Source: Callorhinus ursinus
Taxonomy: Eukaryota; Chordata; Mammalia; Carnivora; Otariidae
DNA: 64,000 bases
Reading direction: 5' to 3'
Assembly (NCBI RefSeq): GCF_003265705.1
Contig: NW_020313057.1
Coordinates: forward strand, 1,128,699-1,192,698
In this document: one piece after another, positions 1 through 11,705 of the stretch
Layout of the letters: each line of letters begins with the position of its first letter
How positions within the stretch are numbered: the first letter of the stretch is position 1
The notes under the pieces: generated by a model
The model's input: only the letters and a program-made list of their open reading frames with translations
The model's database searches: none
What the model was told of the DNA's origin: nothing
Made by a program: the position numbers and the translations under genes

Positions 1-2695
1 ATTCTGTTCCATTGATCTATGTGTCTGTTTTTGTGCCAGTTCCATACTGTCTTGATGATGACAGCTTTGTAATAGAGCTGGAAGTCTGGAATTGTGATGC
101 CACCAACTTTCTTTTCTTTTTCAACATTCTTCTGGCTATTCGGGGACTTTTCTGGTTCCATACAAATTTTGGGATTATTTGTTCCATTTCTTTGAAAAAA
201 GTGGATGGTATTTTGATGGGGATTGCATTAAATGTGTAGATTGCTCTAGGTAGCATTGACATCTTCACAATGTTTTTTCTTCCAATCCATGAGCATGGAA
301 TGTTTTTCCATTTCTTTGTGTCTTCTTCAATTTCTTTCATGAGGATTTTAGAGTTTTCTGAGTACAGATTCTTTGCCTCTGGTTAGATTTATTCTTAGGT
401 ATCTTATGGTTTTGGGTGCAGTTGTAAATGGGATCGACTCCTTAATTTCTCTTTCTTCTGTCTTGTTGGTGGTGTATACGAATGCCACTGATTTCTGTGC
501 TTTGATTTTATATCCTGCCACTTTACTGAATTCCTGTATGAGTTCTAGCAGTTTTGGGGTGGAGTGTTTTGGGTTTTCCACATAAAGAATCATATCATCT
601 GCAAAGAGTGAGAGTTTGACTTTTTCTTTGGCGATTTGGATGCCTTTTATTTCTTTTTGTTGTCTGACTGCTGTGGCTAGGACTTCTAATACTATGTTGA
701 TTAGCAGTGGTGAGAGTGGACATTCCTGCCGTGTTCCTGACCTTTGGGGGAAAGCTCTCAGTTTTTCCCCATTGAGAATGATATTTGCTGAGGGTTTTCC
801 TAGATGGCTTTTATGATATTGAGATATGTGCCCTCTATCCCTATACTCTGAAGAGTTTTGATCAAGAAAGGATACTGTACTTTGTCAAATGGTTTTTCTG
901 CATCTATTGAGAGGATCCTATGGTTCTTGTTCTTTCTTTGATTAATGTATTGTATCACATTGATTGATTTGTGGATATTGGACCAACCTTGCAGCCCAGG
1001 GATAAATCCCACCTCATCGTGGTGAATAATCCTTTTAATGTACTGTTGGATCCTACTGGCTAGTATTTTGGTGAGAATTTTTGCATCCATGTTCATCAGG
1101 GATATTGGTCTCTAATTCTTTTTGATGAGGTCTTTGTCTGGTTTTGGGATCAAGGTAATGCTGGCCTCATAAAATGAGTTTGGACGTTTTCCTTCCATTT
1201 CTATTTTTTGGAACAGTTTCAGAAGAATAGGTATGAATTCTTCTTCAAATGTTTGGTAGGATTCCCCTGGGAAGCCATCTGGCCCTGGGCTTTTGTTTGT
1301 TGGGAGATTTTTGATGACTGCTTCAATTTCCTTAGTAGTTATAGGTCTGTTCAGGTTTTCTATTTCTTCCTGGTTCAGTTTTGGTAGTTGATACATATCT
1401 AGGAATGCATCTATTTCTTCCAGATTATCTAATTTGCTGGCTCAGAGTTGCTCTTAATGTGTTCCTATAATTGTTTGTATTTCTTTGGTGTTGGTTGTGA
1501 GCTCTCCTCTTTCATTCATGACTTTATTTATTTGGGTCATTTCTCTTTTTGATAAGTCTGGTCAGAGGTTTATCAATCTTGTTAATTCTTTCAAAGAACC
1601 AGCTCCTAGTTTCGTTGATCTGTTCTTCTGTTCTTTTGGTTCTATTTCATTGAGTTCTGCTCTGATCTTTATGATTTCTCTTCTCCTGCTCGGTTTAGGC
1701 TTTATTTGCTGTTCTTTCTCCAGCTCCTTTAGGCATAGGGTTAGTTTGTATATTTGAGAGTTTCTTGTTTCTTGAGAAAGGCTTGTATTGCTATATACTT
1801 TCCTCTTAGAACTGCCTTTGCTGCATCCCAAAGATTTTGAACAGTTGTGTTTTCATTTTCATTGGTTTCCATGAATTTTTTAAATTCTTCTTTAATTTCC
1901 TGGTTGACCCATTTATTCTTTAGTAGGATGCTTTTTAGCCTCCATGTATTTGAGTTCTTTCTGACTTTCCTCTTGTGATTGAGCTCTAGTTTCAAAGCAT
2001 TTTAGTCTGAAAATATGCAGGGAATGATCCCAATCTTTTGGTACTGGTTGAGACGTGATTTGTGACCTAGGATGTGATCTATTCTGGAGAATGTTCCATG
2101 GGCACTAGAGAAGAATATTCTGTTGCTTTGGGATGGAGTGTTCTGAATATATCTGTGAAATCCATTTGGTCCAGTGTGTCAGTTAAAGTGTTTATTTCCT
2201 TGTTGATCTTTTGCTTAGATGATCTGTCCATTTTGGTGAGGAGGTGTTAAAGTTCCCCACTATTACTGTATTGTTGTTGATGTGTTTCTTTGCTTTTGTT
2301 ATTAATTGCTTTATATAACTGGCTGCTCCCATGTTAGGAGCATAGATATTTACAGTTGTTAGATCTTCTTGTTGGATAGACCCTCCAAGTAGGATATAGT
2401 GTCCTTCCTCATCTCTTATTACAGTCTTTGGTTTAAAATCTAATTTGTCTGATATAAGGATTGCAACCCCAGCTTTCTTTTGTTGTCCATTAGCATGGTA
2501 AATGGTTTTCCAGCCCCTCACTTTCAATCTGGAGGTGTCTTTACATCTAAAATGAGTCTCTTGCAGACAGCATATTGATGGGTCTTGTTTTTGTTTTTTT
2601 TTTTTAATCCAATCTGATACCCTTTGTCTTTTGGTTGGGGCATTTAGCCTATTTACATTCAGGGTAACTATTGAAACATATGAATTTAATGCCAT
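1..2695 (-). pseudogene. L1 ORF2 remnant (endonuclease + reverse transcriptase), multiply broken
   Basis: ORF2 begins at the ATG at 2693-2695 (minus) and encodes the start MALNSYVSIVTLNVNRLNAP, the APE-like endonuclease N-terminus. The endonuclease segment stays open to 2192 and contains CLQETHF (the catalytic Glu) and VNIYAPN, but the usual GDFNT motif reads GNFNT (Asn codon at 2252-2254). The reverse transcriptase follows in separate open pieces: [12 protein letters not shown] (about 1290), [15 protein letters not shown] (about 1000), [12 protein letters not shown] (about 900) and FADD at 594-605. The piece at 17-340 holds [14 protein letters not shown] and KFVWNQKSP from the C-terminal half. 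Frameshifts and stops separate these blocks. In a working L1 this protein nicks DNA and copies L1 RNA at the target; this copy cannot make it. Confidence 0.93.
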
Positions 2696-2759
2696 TGTAT
2701 TGCCTATAAGGTGACTGTTACTGTATTTTGTCTGTGTTCCTTTCTGGTCTATGTTACTT

Positions 2760-3662
2760 TTAGGCTCTCTCTTTGCTTAGAGGACCCCTTTCAATATTTC
2801 TTGGAGGGGTGGTTTCGTGTTTGCAAATTCCTTTACTATTTGTTTGTCCTGGAAGCTTTTTATCTCTCCTTCTATTTTCAGTGACAGCCTAGCTGGATAT
2901 AGTATTCTTGGCTTCATATTTTTCCCATTTAGGGCTCTGGATATATTCTGCCAGTCCTTTCTGGCCTGCCAGGTCTCTGTGGATAGGTCTGTTGCCAGTC
3001 TAATGTTTCTACCATTGTAGGTTACAGATCTCTTGTCCCGAGCTGCTTTCGGGATTTTCTCTTTGTCTCTGAGACTCGTAAGTGTTACTATTAGATGTCG
3101 GTGTGTTGACCCATATTTATTGATTTTGAGGGGAGTTCTCTGTGCCTCCTGGATTTTGATGCCTGTTTCCTTCCCCCCATTAGGGATGTTCTCTGTTATA
3201 ATTTGCTCCTTATACCTTCTGCCCCTCTCTCTCTTTCTTCTTCTTCTGGGATCCCAATTATTCTAATGTTGTTTTGTCTTATGGTATCACTAATCTCTCG
3301 AATTCTGCCCTCCTGATCCTGTAGTTGTTTATCTCTCTTTTTCTCAGCTTCTTTATTTTCCATCATTTGGTCTTCTATGTCACTAGTTCTCTCTTCTGCC
3401 TCATTTAGCCTAGCAGTTAGAGCCTCCATTTTTGATTGCACCTCATTAATAGCCTTTTTGATTTCGACTCGGTTAGATTTTAGTTCTTTTATTTCTCCAG
3501 AAATGGTTTCCCTAATATCTTCCTTACTTTTTTCAAGCCCAGGTAGTATCTTTAAAATCGTCTTTCTGAACTCTAATTCCTACATGGTACTAATGTCCAT
3601 ATTGATTAGGTCCCTGGTAGTCAGTACTGCCTCTTGTTCTTTTTGTTGAGGTGATTTTTCAT
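2760..3662 (-). pseudogene. L1 ORF1 remnant (RNA-binding chaperone), broken
   Basis: ORF1p is the trimeric RNA chaperone of the L1 particle. The likely start ATG is at 3660-3662 (minus) and the likely stop at 2760-2762, about 300 codons, a normal size. In the frame of that ATG a TGA appears after 13 codons, probably a decayed CGA codon (CpG to TpA). The clearest surviving piece is 3196-3441, in another frame: it has the heptad-rich coiled coil (MEALTARLNEAEERTSDIED) running into NNIRIIGIPEEEERERG, the typical entry to the RRM-like domain. At least one frameshift therefore lies between start and coiled coil. It sits just upstream of ORF2 with a gap of about 65 bases, as in other mammalian L1s. 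Confidence 0.85.
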
Positions 3663-3867
3663 CTTGTCATTTTGTCCAGAGGAGAATAGATGAATGAGAG
3701 AACAAAATGCTAACAGGGTAACAACGTCCCCAGAAAAAAATACACTAAACAAAGCAGAAGAGACCTAAAACCGGGGGAAAAGAAAGGGAAAGAAAGAAAA
3801 AAGAAAAAAAATGTAAAAGAAAAAGTTAAAAATAAAGAATATCATATATGATTGGTCTGGTGAATAG

Positions 3868-4375
3868 ATCAGTGCCACACACTAGATTTTGGGTGTATTT
3901 TGGTCTGTTAGAAGAAAGTGTCTCCCAAAATTTTAAAGAAAGAAAACCTTTATATGTACAAAAATAAGGATAAATATGATGAAGGGATGGAATATGACTA
4001 TAAAGATGAAAATTATAAAAGATTTTATAAAAGGAATTCATAAGAAATTTGTTGAAAAAAGAAAGAAGAGAAATTAAAAAAATGAAAAAGGGAGAGAATG
4101 TGGTCAGTCAGGAGACTAGAACAAAGCCATACACTAGAGATTTAGGGTATATTTTGGTTCGTTGGAAGCAATTGTATCCCAAAATTTTAAAGAGAGAACA
4201 ACTTATATATATACCAAAAAAGGTTAACTACTATGAAGGAATAGAATATGACTGTAAAAATGAAAAATAAAAAAGATTTTTAAAAAAGGATTGATAAGAG
4301 GTTGGTTGAAAAAGGGAAAAAGAAAAATTAAAAAAAAATACCAAAAATAGAAAAAGTAAAAAAAAGAAAATTAAA
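3868..4375 (-). repeat. Two-copy ~252-bp imperfect tandem duplication in the L1 5' region
   Basis: Between ORF1 and the GC-rich promoter lies an A-rich (plus strand) stretch. Two units line up over most of their length: unit 1 from about 3868 and unit 2 from about 4120. Shared anchors are 'ccacacactaga' (3875) against 'ccatacactaga' (4127), and 'cccaaaattttaaag' at 3924 and 4178. Both units end in lysine-codon-like A-rich runs. The spacing of the anchors gives a period of 252-254. The two units differ at many positions, so the duplication is not recent. It may be a fixed feature of this L1 subfamily. Confidence 0.8.
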
Positions 4376-4434
4376 AAAATTAACTAAAGAATCAGGGGGG
4401 AAAAGTCCATGAATTCTATTTGGTGTATTCCCCT

Positions 4435-5470
4435 AGTGCTAGAGTTCTGCCATTCGCATTGATGGGTATACTGGGTCTTGGCTTGCTGGCTGTTCGTGCT
4501 GATCTTCTGGGGGAAGGGCCTGTTGCCATCGTTCCCAAATGTCTTTGCCGGAGGCGGAATTGCCCCTCCCTTGTCGGTCCGGGCTAAGTACTCTGCTCGG
4601 GTTTGCTTTAGGGAGCTTTTGTTCCCTACACGCTTCCATACAGCTTTGGAGGATGAGAGTGAAATTGGCTGCCTCCCAATCTCTACCCAGAGGAGCCGAG
4701 AACTCGCAGCCCCGCTCCTCAGTGTGTCCCCAGAGAAAAGCAGTCACTCCCGTCTCCCCGGTCTCCGGCCGCACTCCGTGCTCACCCGGCCTGTGACCGA
4801 GCATTTCTATCTCTGGCACCCGACCCCGTGTGGAGTCTCCAAACCCAGCAGATCCCTGCGGTGCACTCCTGCGCCGCTCCTCCTGGGGGAGGAAGGGGAG
4901 TCTCCCCCGATCTGCTGCTTGTTGGGTCCCTGCTGGAAGAGCAGTGCCCCGACTGGGCCGCGGATCACAGTTTATCGCCACCCCAAGCTGAGAGCCCGCG
5001 CCTCGGCTCCGTCTCTGCAGCCGGCTTCCCCGCTCCGATACCTGGGAGCTCTGCTGCACTCAGGCACCCCCGGTCTTTCTGTGACCCCGAGGGTCCTGAG
5101 ACCACACTGTCCTGCGAGGGTTCCCCCCCCTCCCCCCGCTTAGCCACTGGAGCGACGTCCCTCAGCGGAGCCGACTTCTAAAAGTTCCGATTTTATGCTC
5201 CTCTGCTCTATCTCTTGCCAAAAGCGGCCGATGGAGGCCCCTTCCCCCGCCGTCTATCCTCCCAATATTGCCTCGGATTCACTTCTCCGCACGTCCTACC
5301 TTCCAGTAAGTGGTCGCTTCTCTGTTCAGAGAGTTGTTGCTACTCTCTTCTTCGATCTCCTGTTGAGTTCGTAGGTGTTCAGAATGGTTTGATCCCTATC
5401 CAGCTGAAATCCTGGGACCAGACGAAACCCAGGTCTCCTACCCCTCCGCCATCTTGCTCCTCCTCCTCAC
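4435..5470 (-). promoter_or_regulatory. L1 5'UTR internal promoter, GC-rich and CpG-bearing
   Basis: About 1 kb of C/G-rich sequence with many CpGs stands out from the AT-rich surroundings. Read on the minus strand, it begins near 5470 and soon shows CAAGATGGC (5448-5456), the YY1 core found at the start of mammalian L1 transcripts, where YY1 helps fix the start site. This is where L1 RNA polymerase II transcription would begin, running toward decreasing coordinates. Long open frames occur on both strands (for example 4478-5143 plus and 4439-5059 minus), but they are low-complexity Pro/Ser/Arg-rich products of high GC and match no family known to me, so I do not call them genes. Confidence 0.85.
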
Positions 5471-7160
5471 CTCCACTTTTCTTGTCAATTATGCTTTGTA
5501 CCATTCTTGCTGGAAGAGTTTAAGTAATTTGACAGCTACTTTGCAGTAATGATAGGAAAGGGCCTCATATGTGTTTAAACTACTCCAATTCTTATCTGCT
5601 TGCTCTTATGGGATCACATTCTGCCTATAAATTGTAACTTGTTCTCACCCTGCTACTTATGCCATGGTAATAATTGATTTCTGCTAACGATCCAACAGTA
5701 TATTTTAATAGCAGTACATTTATTTACTGGAACAAAAAAGAATTCTAAATTACTGCTTTATGTCCCAGAAATTATCCATAACCATTCTCATTAAATATTA
5801 TACATTCACCATAATGTTCTCAACAGCACTTTTCACTCTGATTTTTTTTTTCACAGAGTTTGCTTCTTATAGAATGGTCTAATCATTCTGTGTATTTCTT
5901 CTATGTGGGCTTACCAATACCTGCACAGACTTGCTCACCAACATTCCAGCAATCCCTACACTCTGATTCATAAACTTTAAAGCCAGCTTGCCCCAGGCAC
6001 AGACAAATCCCTTCTCTAAGATCTGAGCCTGCTCCCTCCCCAGTGAAAGCTAAACCTTCTCACCAAGGAACCCTAGGAAGGACTACCTCCTGATATTCAT
6101 AATTATATGAGAGCGGTACCATGGTTCTTCCAATTTCAAATCTCAGAGTTATCTTTAATTCTTCTTTCTTCCCAGACTCTATATCCAATCATTCACTAAG
6201 CCTCACTTCAAGCATGGAGCTAAAAAGACATTGCGGTGGCAATTGGGAACATAGGTTCTGACCTGGGCTGTGCTTCTAATTAACTGAGAAGCTCTGCTTT
6301 GCCCACAATTATCTTTACCTTTTCTTCCAAACATGGTTTACTCATCCTAACCATAGGTTCCTGAACCCCTTCTCCCAGGCTCTGCTCTTCCTTACCAGCC
6401 ACCCATGTCTCCAACTAGACTATCATCACACTGCTTGCTCCAAATGCAAGGAAAAACAGTACTCAAGTGTGGGCACTTTCCAACCTAAAAACTCTATATA
6501 ACTGCTGCAGGTCCCAGGTTTAGTTTCACATTAATCAGTTTCAATCCTGAGATACTATATAGTAAAACTCAAAGGTCTTATGGAAGACACTGAGATAAAT
6601 TTTCTTCCATTTCAGAAAAGAGAATGAATTTCCATTTGTTGTGCTTTTAAGTGGACTGTTATATTACTTAAATTGTGTACAAAGTTTTGGGCTTCTTAGT
6701 CACCATTTTAATCAACTTCCAGGTTAGGATTTTCCATATTTCTCTATTGCCTCTATAGTATATATGGTTTCTTCACTAAAATATTGATGGGAATGATATT
6801 CTCCCTTCTTGATGATCTCATAAGTTAGTCCCTCCTATTTGTTCCTGTATTTTCTCTCCCCACACAATTGTTATGGCAATTCTGAACTTTAATCTTCAAT
6901 TTATACTCTGCTTGTAAATGAGCAAAGTACATAAAAATGAGAAAAGACCATATATAGTCTTATATATGGAACTATATATATAACATATAGAACTCAATAT
7001 GTTTTAGTATTAATGAGTTGGAATAGACTCAACAAGAAAATGTATGAGTTTTAGTATTTTTCAGTTATTCTTCAATTGAGTCAGGCTGGACACTGATAAA
7101 TTTTCATCTTTGATAGAAGAGTTAGTATACCTTTCTTTGTTAAAAAGTTATGTTTAAATA
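5471..7160. other. Non-coding stretch, traces of ancient L2/MIR only
   Basis: No open frame of interest and no young repeat. A short plus-strand L2-like piece is suspected near 6120-6220 ('ccaatcattcactaagcc'), and a faint MIR-like piece near 6230-6300. The rest is AT-rich unique sequence, including a TA-rich run at about 6950-6990. Confidence 0.5.
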
Positions 7161-7170
7161 GAGAATTCTA

Positions 7171-7375
7171 GGGCACCTGGGTCGCTCAGTCAGTTAAACA
7201 TCTGCCTTCAGCTCAGGTCATGATCCCAGGGTCCTGGGATGGAGTCCCGCATCAGGCTCCCTGCTCAGCAGGGATTCTGTTTCTCCCTCTAACCACCCCT
7301 CCTTGCTCGTGATCTCCCACTCACCCTCTCTCTCTCAAATAAATAAATAAAATCTTTTAAAATAATAAATAAATT
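7171..7375 (+). mobile_element. Can-SINE (SINEC), tRNA-Lys-derived
   Basis: Starts with 'gggcacctgggtcgctcag' and runs through the tRNA-related head (pol III A and B box region), a CT-rich body and an AAATAAATAAATAAAATC tail. It is flanked by a perfect 10-bp target-site duplication, gagaattcta, at 7161-7170 and 7376-7385, as expected for L1-machinery insertion. Confidence 0.97.
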
Positions 7376-7385
7376 GAGAATTCTA

Positions 7386-10090
7386 TTAAAGTACTCAACT
7401 GCTAGTGTAGCAGAATGGTGTGTCTCTCTTTTTGGGAGTAATAGGATCTTAAAGATTAGTGTGTCACTTGATTTATTTAAAATACATGAAAAACTGGTGG
7501 GAGTGTAAACCAGTAAGCCATTGGTCAATATCCAGTCAGGTTGAAAACACGCATGGTCTATGGCTTGTGAATTCCTATTTTAGCCATATCAAGGCATTCT
7601 TCCAAATATCCGCTTTTGTAGCAGATAAACATACTTTTTACTAGCTAAAGAAAATAGTATTAAAAACTAACAAAGATTGAACATTGACATTTGTTCCAAG
7701 TACTTTATATCTATAATTTCATTTAATCCTGTTGCAATTTACCGTCTGAAAAAAACCTCTTATATTAGTTATAGTAAGTTTGAGTTGATTTTCCTGAAGG
7801 TATAATTCCATGAACCTACTCATTATAAATATTTTTTGTTATTTTAAGTATTTATACTTGCACTGCTTTTTTTTCTTGCACTGTTTTTTAGAAGTCTAAG
7901 TTTATTGGATAAAATTTCTAAATTGGTGTTTACTATAAAGATGATGAAGCCATTTTGACATTTGCCTGAATAATCCCAGTGATTCACCTTTACAAGTGAG
8001 TTGTTTTAGAGTCCTTATTTAGGTAAACAATTGTAATACATAGGCATAAACTTAATAAAAATGTGTTGTAGCTACATGAAAAAAAGGTATACCATTTAGT
8101 TAGTGGATGAAAAATAAGATTTAAATAAATGGAGACACCAAATTGACTCTATGCAAGTTCTCTTCAAATTAATATGTGTTTTGCTTGCATAAAATTACAG
8201 CAGTGATTTTGTTAGATCTTGAAAAATCCTATCAAAAGGAAGAACATATGAAAATATTTCTAAGTGTTATAAAAGAAGATGGAAAGATGAATAACTGAAC
8301 CAGATATTAAAGCTTGTTCTAAAGTTGTAATAATTAAGAGTGTGATGTTGATTCAGAGAGAATTCAATGTTCTTTTTTGCTGCATTCTAGCCTAGTGACT
8401 CAAGCTTGTCCTTCACATCACATTTCCTCCTTGTCTCATTCTGCTTCCTTTTTATTCCTACCTGCTTCATAACCATTTCTTCCCTGTCCCTGTTACTAAT
8501 TATCTCATCATTGCATATTTCATCTCTTATTTAATGGCATAGCTTTGTTTTTTCTTGAAGGGACACATCACATGCAGTTTGCTTCTATTTCCTGTCATAA
8601 TTCTCTCAAATGTAATTTTTTCTTTTTATCTCAGTGCAGTGTTCTAATTTTTTGATATTGCAGATTCTTTTCATGGATTCCACGTTTTCTATTTTCTCAC
8701 TTGCAGTGAAAGAATGTTAACAGAGTATACGGTACTTCTACTCACAGATTTTTTATTGTGAGAATCTTCCTATAAGATCTGATGATTGATGGTTTATTGA
8801 AACAAATTTTCAGTAACAGCAATAAAAAAACAAGAAGAAACCCAGAGCCATGGGAACTCTGGAAAAGAAAACTTAGTTTCTGTAAGGTTTGATCTGTGTT
8901 TTACTAGAAATCTCTTTTTATAGCTAATTTTCAGTTTTGCCTGCTTTTCTTGCCAGGTATAAAATGTAACTGTGTTCTACCAAATGAATCCTATTGAAAA
9001 TCCTTTTGAAGCACAGAGTTTTATTTTATGAATAATCTTTTACTTCGTATACATTAGAATCATCACTATGCAAAGCTCAGAGTCAAGGAAAATGTCAATT
9101 ATTGACTATGATTGACTTTCTAGGAGGCGCTTTTCTCAGTAATCCATGTAACTATAAAATAAGTATTATATTCCCATTTCACAGACAAGCAAAATGACTT
9201 TTCAAGAAGATAAGAGAATAAGTGCCTAATAAACTTACCTACATTCATTCTATAAAATCAGAAAAGCTGAGATTTCAATGAAAAGAATAAAATTCTACAA
9301 ATTCCCCTGGAAGTCATTTATATTAATCTCTTAGGCAAGGCCTGGATGCCTTTTAGAGTATCCCTATCAAGCAATCATTCCCCATGTGCTTGAAACCTTC
9401 CATTGACAGGAAGTGTTTTTCTTCCAAGACACCCAATTAATCTGTGATCAGGTCAGAGCTCTGGCCTGGGAGCTTATGGGGTTCTACTTCATAGACTTTG
9501 AAAATCATGTCTAGACTCTCTCAAGTAATGACCTTGCAGCTATTAATTTGGACAATGATGTTACCCCCTCCTCCAGAAACTAGTTCACTAGTAAAAAGAG
9601 TGTGTGTGTGGGTTGAAGTCGTGTAGGAAGAAGGGCAGGTATAATGGTAAATAACTGGCAGTTCTGATAGGTCACACTGGCCCCCTAGAGGCTAATCCAG
9701 GAAACACATTTTCTCCTTGGCAGAGCCTCTGAAGAATGGAGAGCCGTAGCATTAAAGAGGTATGGCTGGCTACTCTGATTTAGCAAATAGGGTTCTCAAA
9801 ACCTCTTCATCTATAATTACTGAACTTTCCCTTTTGTTTTAAATCAGTACATTCTGGGTATGTTGCTTTATCTTCAAAAATACTCCATTTTTGCATTTTA
9901 GTTTTTTTCCTAAAAGCTACATTATTTCTCCCTACCATCCTACTTGGATTCCTTTTCAGTCTGCAGTGACTTCATTCAGAGATTCATAATACCAATTTGC
10001 ATCTTAATGAAAACTCCCACTTGCCAAGGGAAGTTTCCTCTGTCTCAAATACTTTAACATTCACAAGACAGAGAGCTCAGACCTCAAGCT
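7386..10090. other. Non-coding AT-rich unique sequence
   Basis: No credible gene. A faint antisense MIR-like segment may lie at 7680-7760 and another around 9130-9240, both too decayed to call. The T/C-rich block at 8380-8700 looks like an old element, but I cannot name it. Confidence 0.45.
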
Positions 10091-10094
10091 CCCC

Positions 10095-10258
10095 AATTTC
10101 AGACATTTTAGAGCAATCATGTTTAGTTTGTGATTTTATGATTTATAAGAAAGCAGAGAGTTCCTTGAGGGTAGGTGTCAAGTCTGGTAATTCTCTGCCC
10201 CAAAGCCAGAGCTAGGTCAATGCTATACTCAGCACATACTTGTTAAATGAAGAAGTAC
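10095..10258 (+). mobile_element. L2 3' end fragment
   Basis: The stretch 'ttccttgagggtaggtgtc ... cagcacatacttgttaaatgaa' has the layout of the L2 3' terminus: a 'gagggcagg' block, a 'gcacatag' block, then the 'gttgaatgaa' end. It is heavily decayed. Confidence 0.6.
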
Positions 10259-10544
10259 ATTCTACGCAATTTTGTGTCTTAATTTTTGAATTGTTGTTCA
10301 GGGGGTTTTGTTTTCACCCAAGGGGTAAATAAAATGTCTGCTGTCATAAACACTACTAAAATGATCTCTCGACAGGGGAAGAGCTGCAAATCTGGAGTTC
10401 GATTATAGGAGAGGAGGAGAGATGAGAGTTAAATTGGGGAACTGGAGTAAGAAGGAAGAATTTACATACGGATGTTGGGGTAGCAAATGGACCTGAGTCA
10501 CAAAGGGAATGGCAGAGAGGAACATGCAGGTGGTGGCAGCCATG

Positions 10545-10547
<3 letters not shown>

Positions 10548-10590
<43 letters not shown>
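10548..10590. repeat. (TG)n microsatellite, about 21 units
   Basis: An uninterrupted alternating TG run. It is long and pure enough to be polymorphic within a population. Confidence 0.98.
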
Positions 10591-10594
<4 letters not shown>

Positions 10595-10695
10595 ACAGAG
10601 AAAGAATTAGTGAGGGGGGGAGGATATCAGCAAGGGGTTATTGAGAAGGAAACAACATCATAAACCCAAATGAGATGAAAAACTCCTTGAGTAAA

Positions 10696-10903
10696 GGCAC
10701 CTGGGTGGCTCAGTCAGTTGGTCGTCTGCCTTTGGCTCAGGTCATGATCCCAGGGTCCTGGGATCAAGCCCTACGTGGGGCTCCCTGCTCAGCGGGGAGC
10801 CTGCTTCTCCCTCTCCCCTGCTCATGCTCTCTCTCTCTCTCTCACACACACTCTCTCTCAAATAAATAAATAAAATATTTTTAAAAATTAAAAAAAGAAA
10901 AAA
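10696..10903 (+). mobile_element. Can-SINE (SINEC)
   Basis: Head 'ggcacctgggtggctcagt', body 'cagggtcctgggatcaagc', CT/CA-rich part and an A-rich tail. The target-site duplication is 19 bp and perfect (gaaaaactccttgagtaaa, at 10677-10695 and 10904-10922), the longest in the window, which suggests a fairly young insertion. Confidence 0.98.
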
Positions 10904-10922
10904 GAAAAACTCCTTGAGTAAA

Positions 10923-11698
10923 CTAGTGGCACAGAAGGACAGAGAAGAGATGTGGCTGATTCTGAAATAAAAAGCCAATGGGAGAGCCAATAAGACACAC
11001 CTCCCCAAATGGAATGTTTATAAAAATAATGAAAACATGGAAAAGAAGATTGTTTTAGGTGAATGACAAAGTATGAAACAGAATGAGCCAATGTTCATTT
11101 AAGAAAATCTCAGAAACATACAGGACAAAAGATGAACATAGCATAAAAATTGAAAATGCAGCTGAAATGAAGAAATATAGAAATCCAATGAAGATTGGTC
11201 AATGGACTGGAGAATAATGTCCTAATCAAAAAAATAGATGTAACTTTTCATTACGTATTTGCTTTGGAATGAAAGATCTGGTAAAAATGAAGGTCTCAGA
11301 AATGAGGAAAGAATAGCTCTGTGAAACCAGCAAATATAAATATAATTAGTATATATATATATTCCACAAAAATAGGTGGAAATAGTTCTATTTTCCAATA
11401 ACAATAATAAAAATCAAAGTAACTTAGACCACTTTATATGTTTCGTGAAAATAGAAAATGGCAAAATTGTGAAAAATGGGGCCTCTCCCCAAACACGGTC
11501 ATCTTCTATAGAGCAGGCAAATCATCCTAAAATGACAGTGGCAGGGTCTTTGATGCATTTATTAGCAGCTAGTCCCACTATGGGCAAGTTGGAAACAATC
11601 TGAAGTGGCTTTTGTTTGTTTGTTTTCTTTGTTTGTTTACATGTAAATTACTGGAGCTGAAACAAAGTTACTTTTGGAGTTCAATTGCCAATGTCCGC
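10923..11698. other. Non-coding A-rich unique sequence with a short (GTTT)n
   Basis: No gene or named repeat seen. A (GTTT)n-like run sits at about 11609-11638 and a short (TA)n at about 11348-11362. Confidence 0.5.
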
Positions 11699-11705
11699 TA
11701 CATAA

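Larger units (their letters stand above)
1..5470 (-). mobile_element. Near full-length carnivore L1 (LINE-1), cut by window edge, inactive
   Basis: Read on the minus strand, this is a LINE-1 running from its 5' end near 5470 down through a GC-rich 5'UTR, an A/T-rich spacer, ORF1 and about three quarters of ORF2; the rest of ORF2 and the 3' end lie beyond base 1. The 5' end carries the CAAGATGGC motif typical of young mammalian L1 promoters. ORF1 coiled-coil/RRM-like pieces and ORF2 endonuclease and reverse transcriptase pieces are all recognisable in the right order, but they sit in several frames with stops between them. The element is therefore dead as a retrotransposon. Only the left target-site duplication could prove the insertion boundaries, and it is outside the window. 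Retention of the 5'UTR sets it apart from the 5'-truncated L1s elsewhere in the window. Confidence 0.95.

Noticed and set aside
616..1757. Plus-strand open frames over the first L1
   Set aside because: Shadows of ORF2 on the opposite strand.
3868..4375. Repeated units as a CRISPR-like array
   Set aside because: Only two long diverged units inside an L1 in a mammalian genome; no short direct repeats with unique spacers.
4478..5143. 221-residue plus-strand open frame, and a 206-residue one on the minus strand at 4439-5059
   Set aside because: Both lie in the GC-rich L1 5'UTR, where stops are rare by composition. Opposite-strand overlap, low complexity and lack of any known domain argue against real genes.
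7171..7375. tRNA-like head of this and the other Can-SINEs as possible tRNA genes
   Set aside because: The heads carry pol III box-like sequence but lack a full tRNA fold; each is followed by a SINE body, a tail and a TSD.
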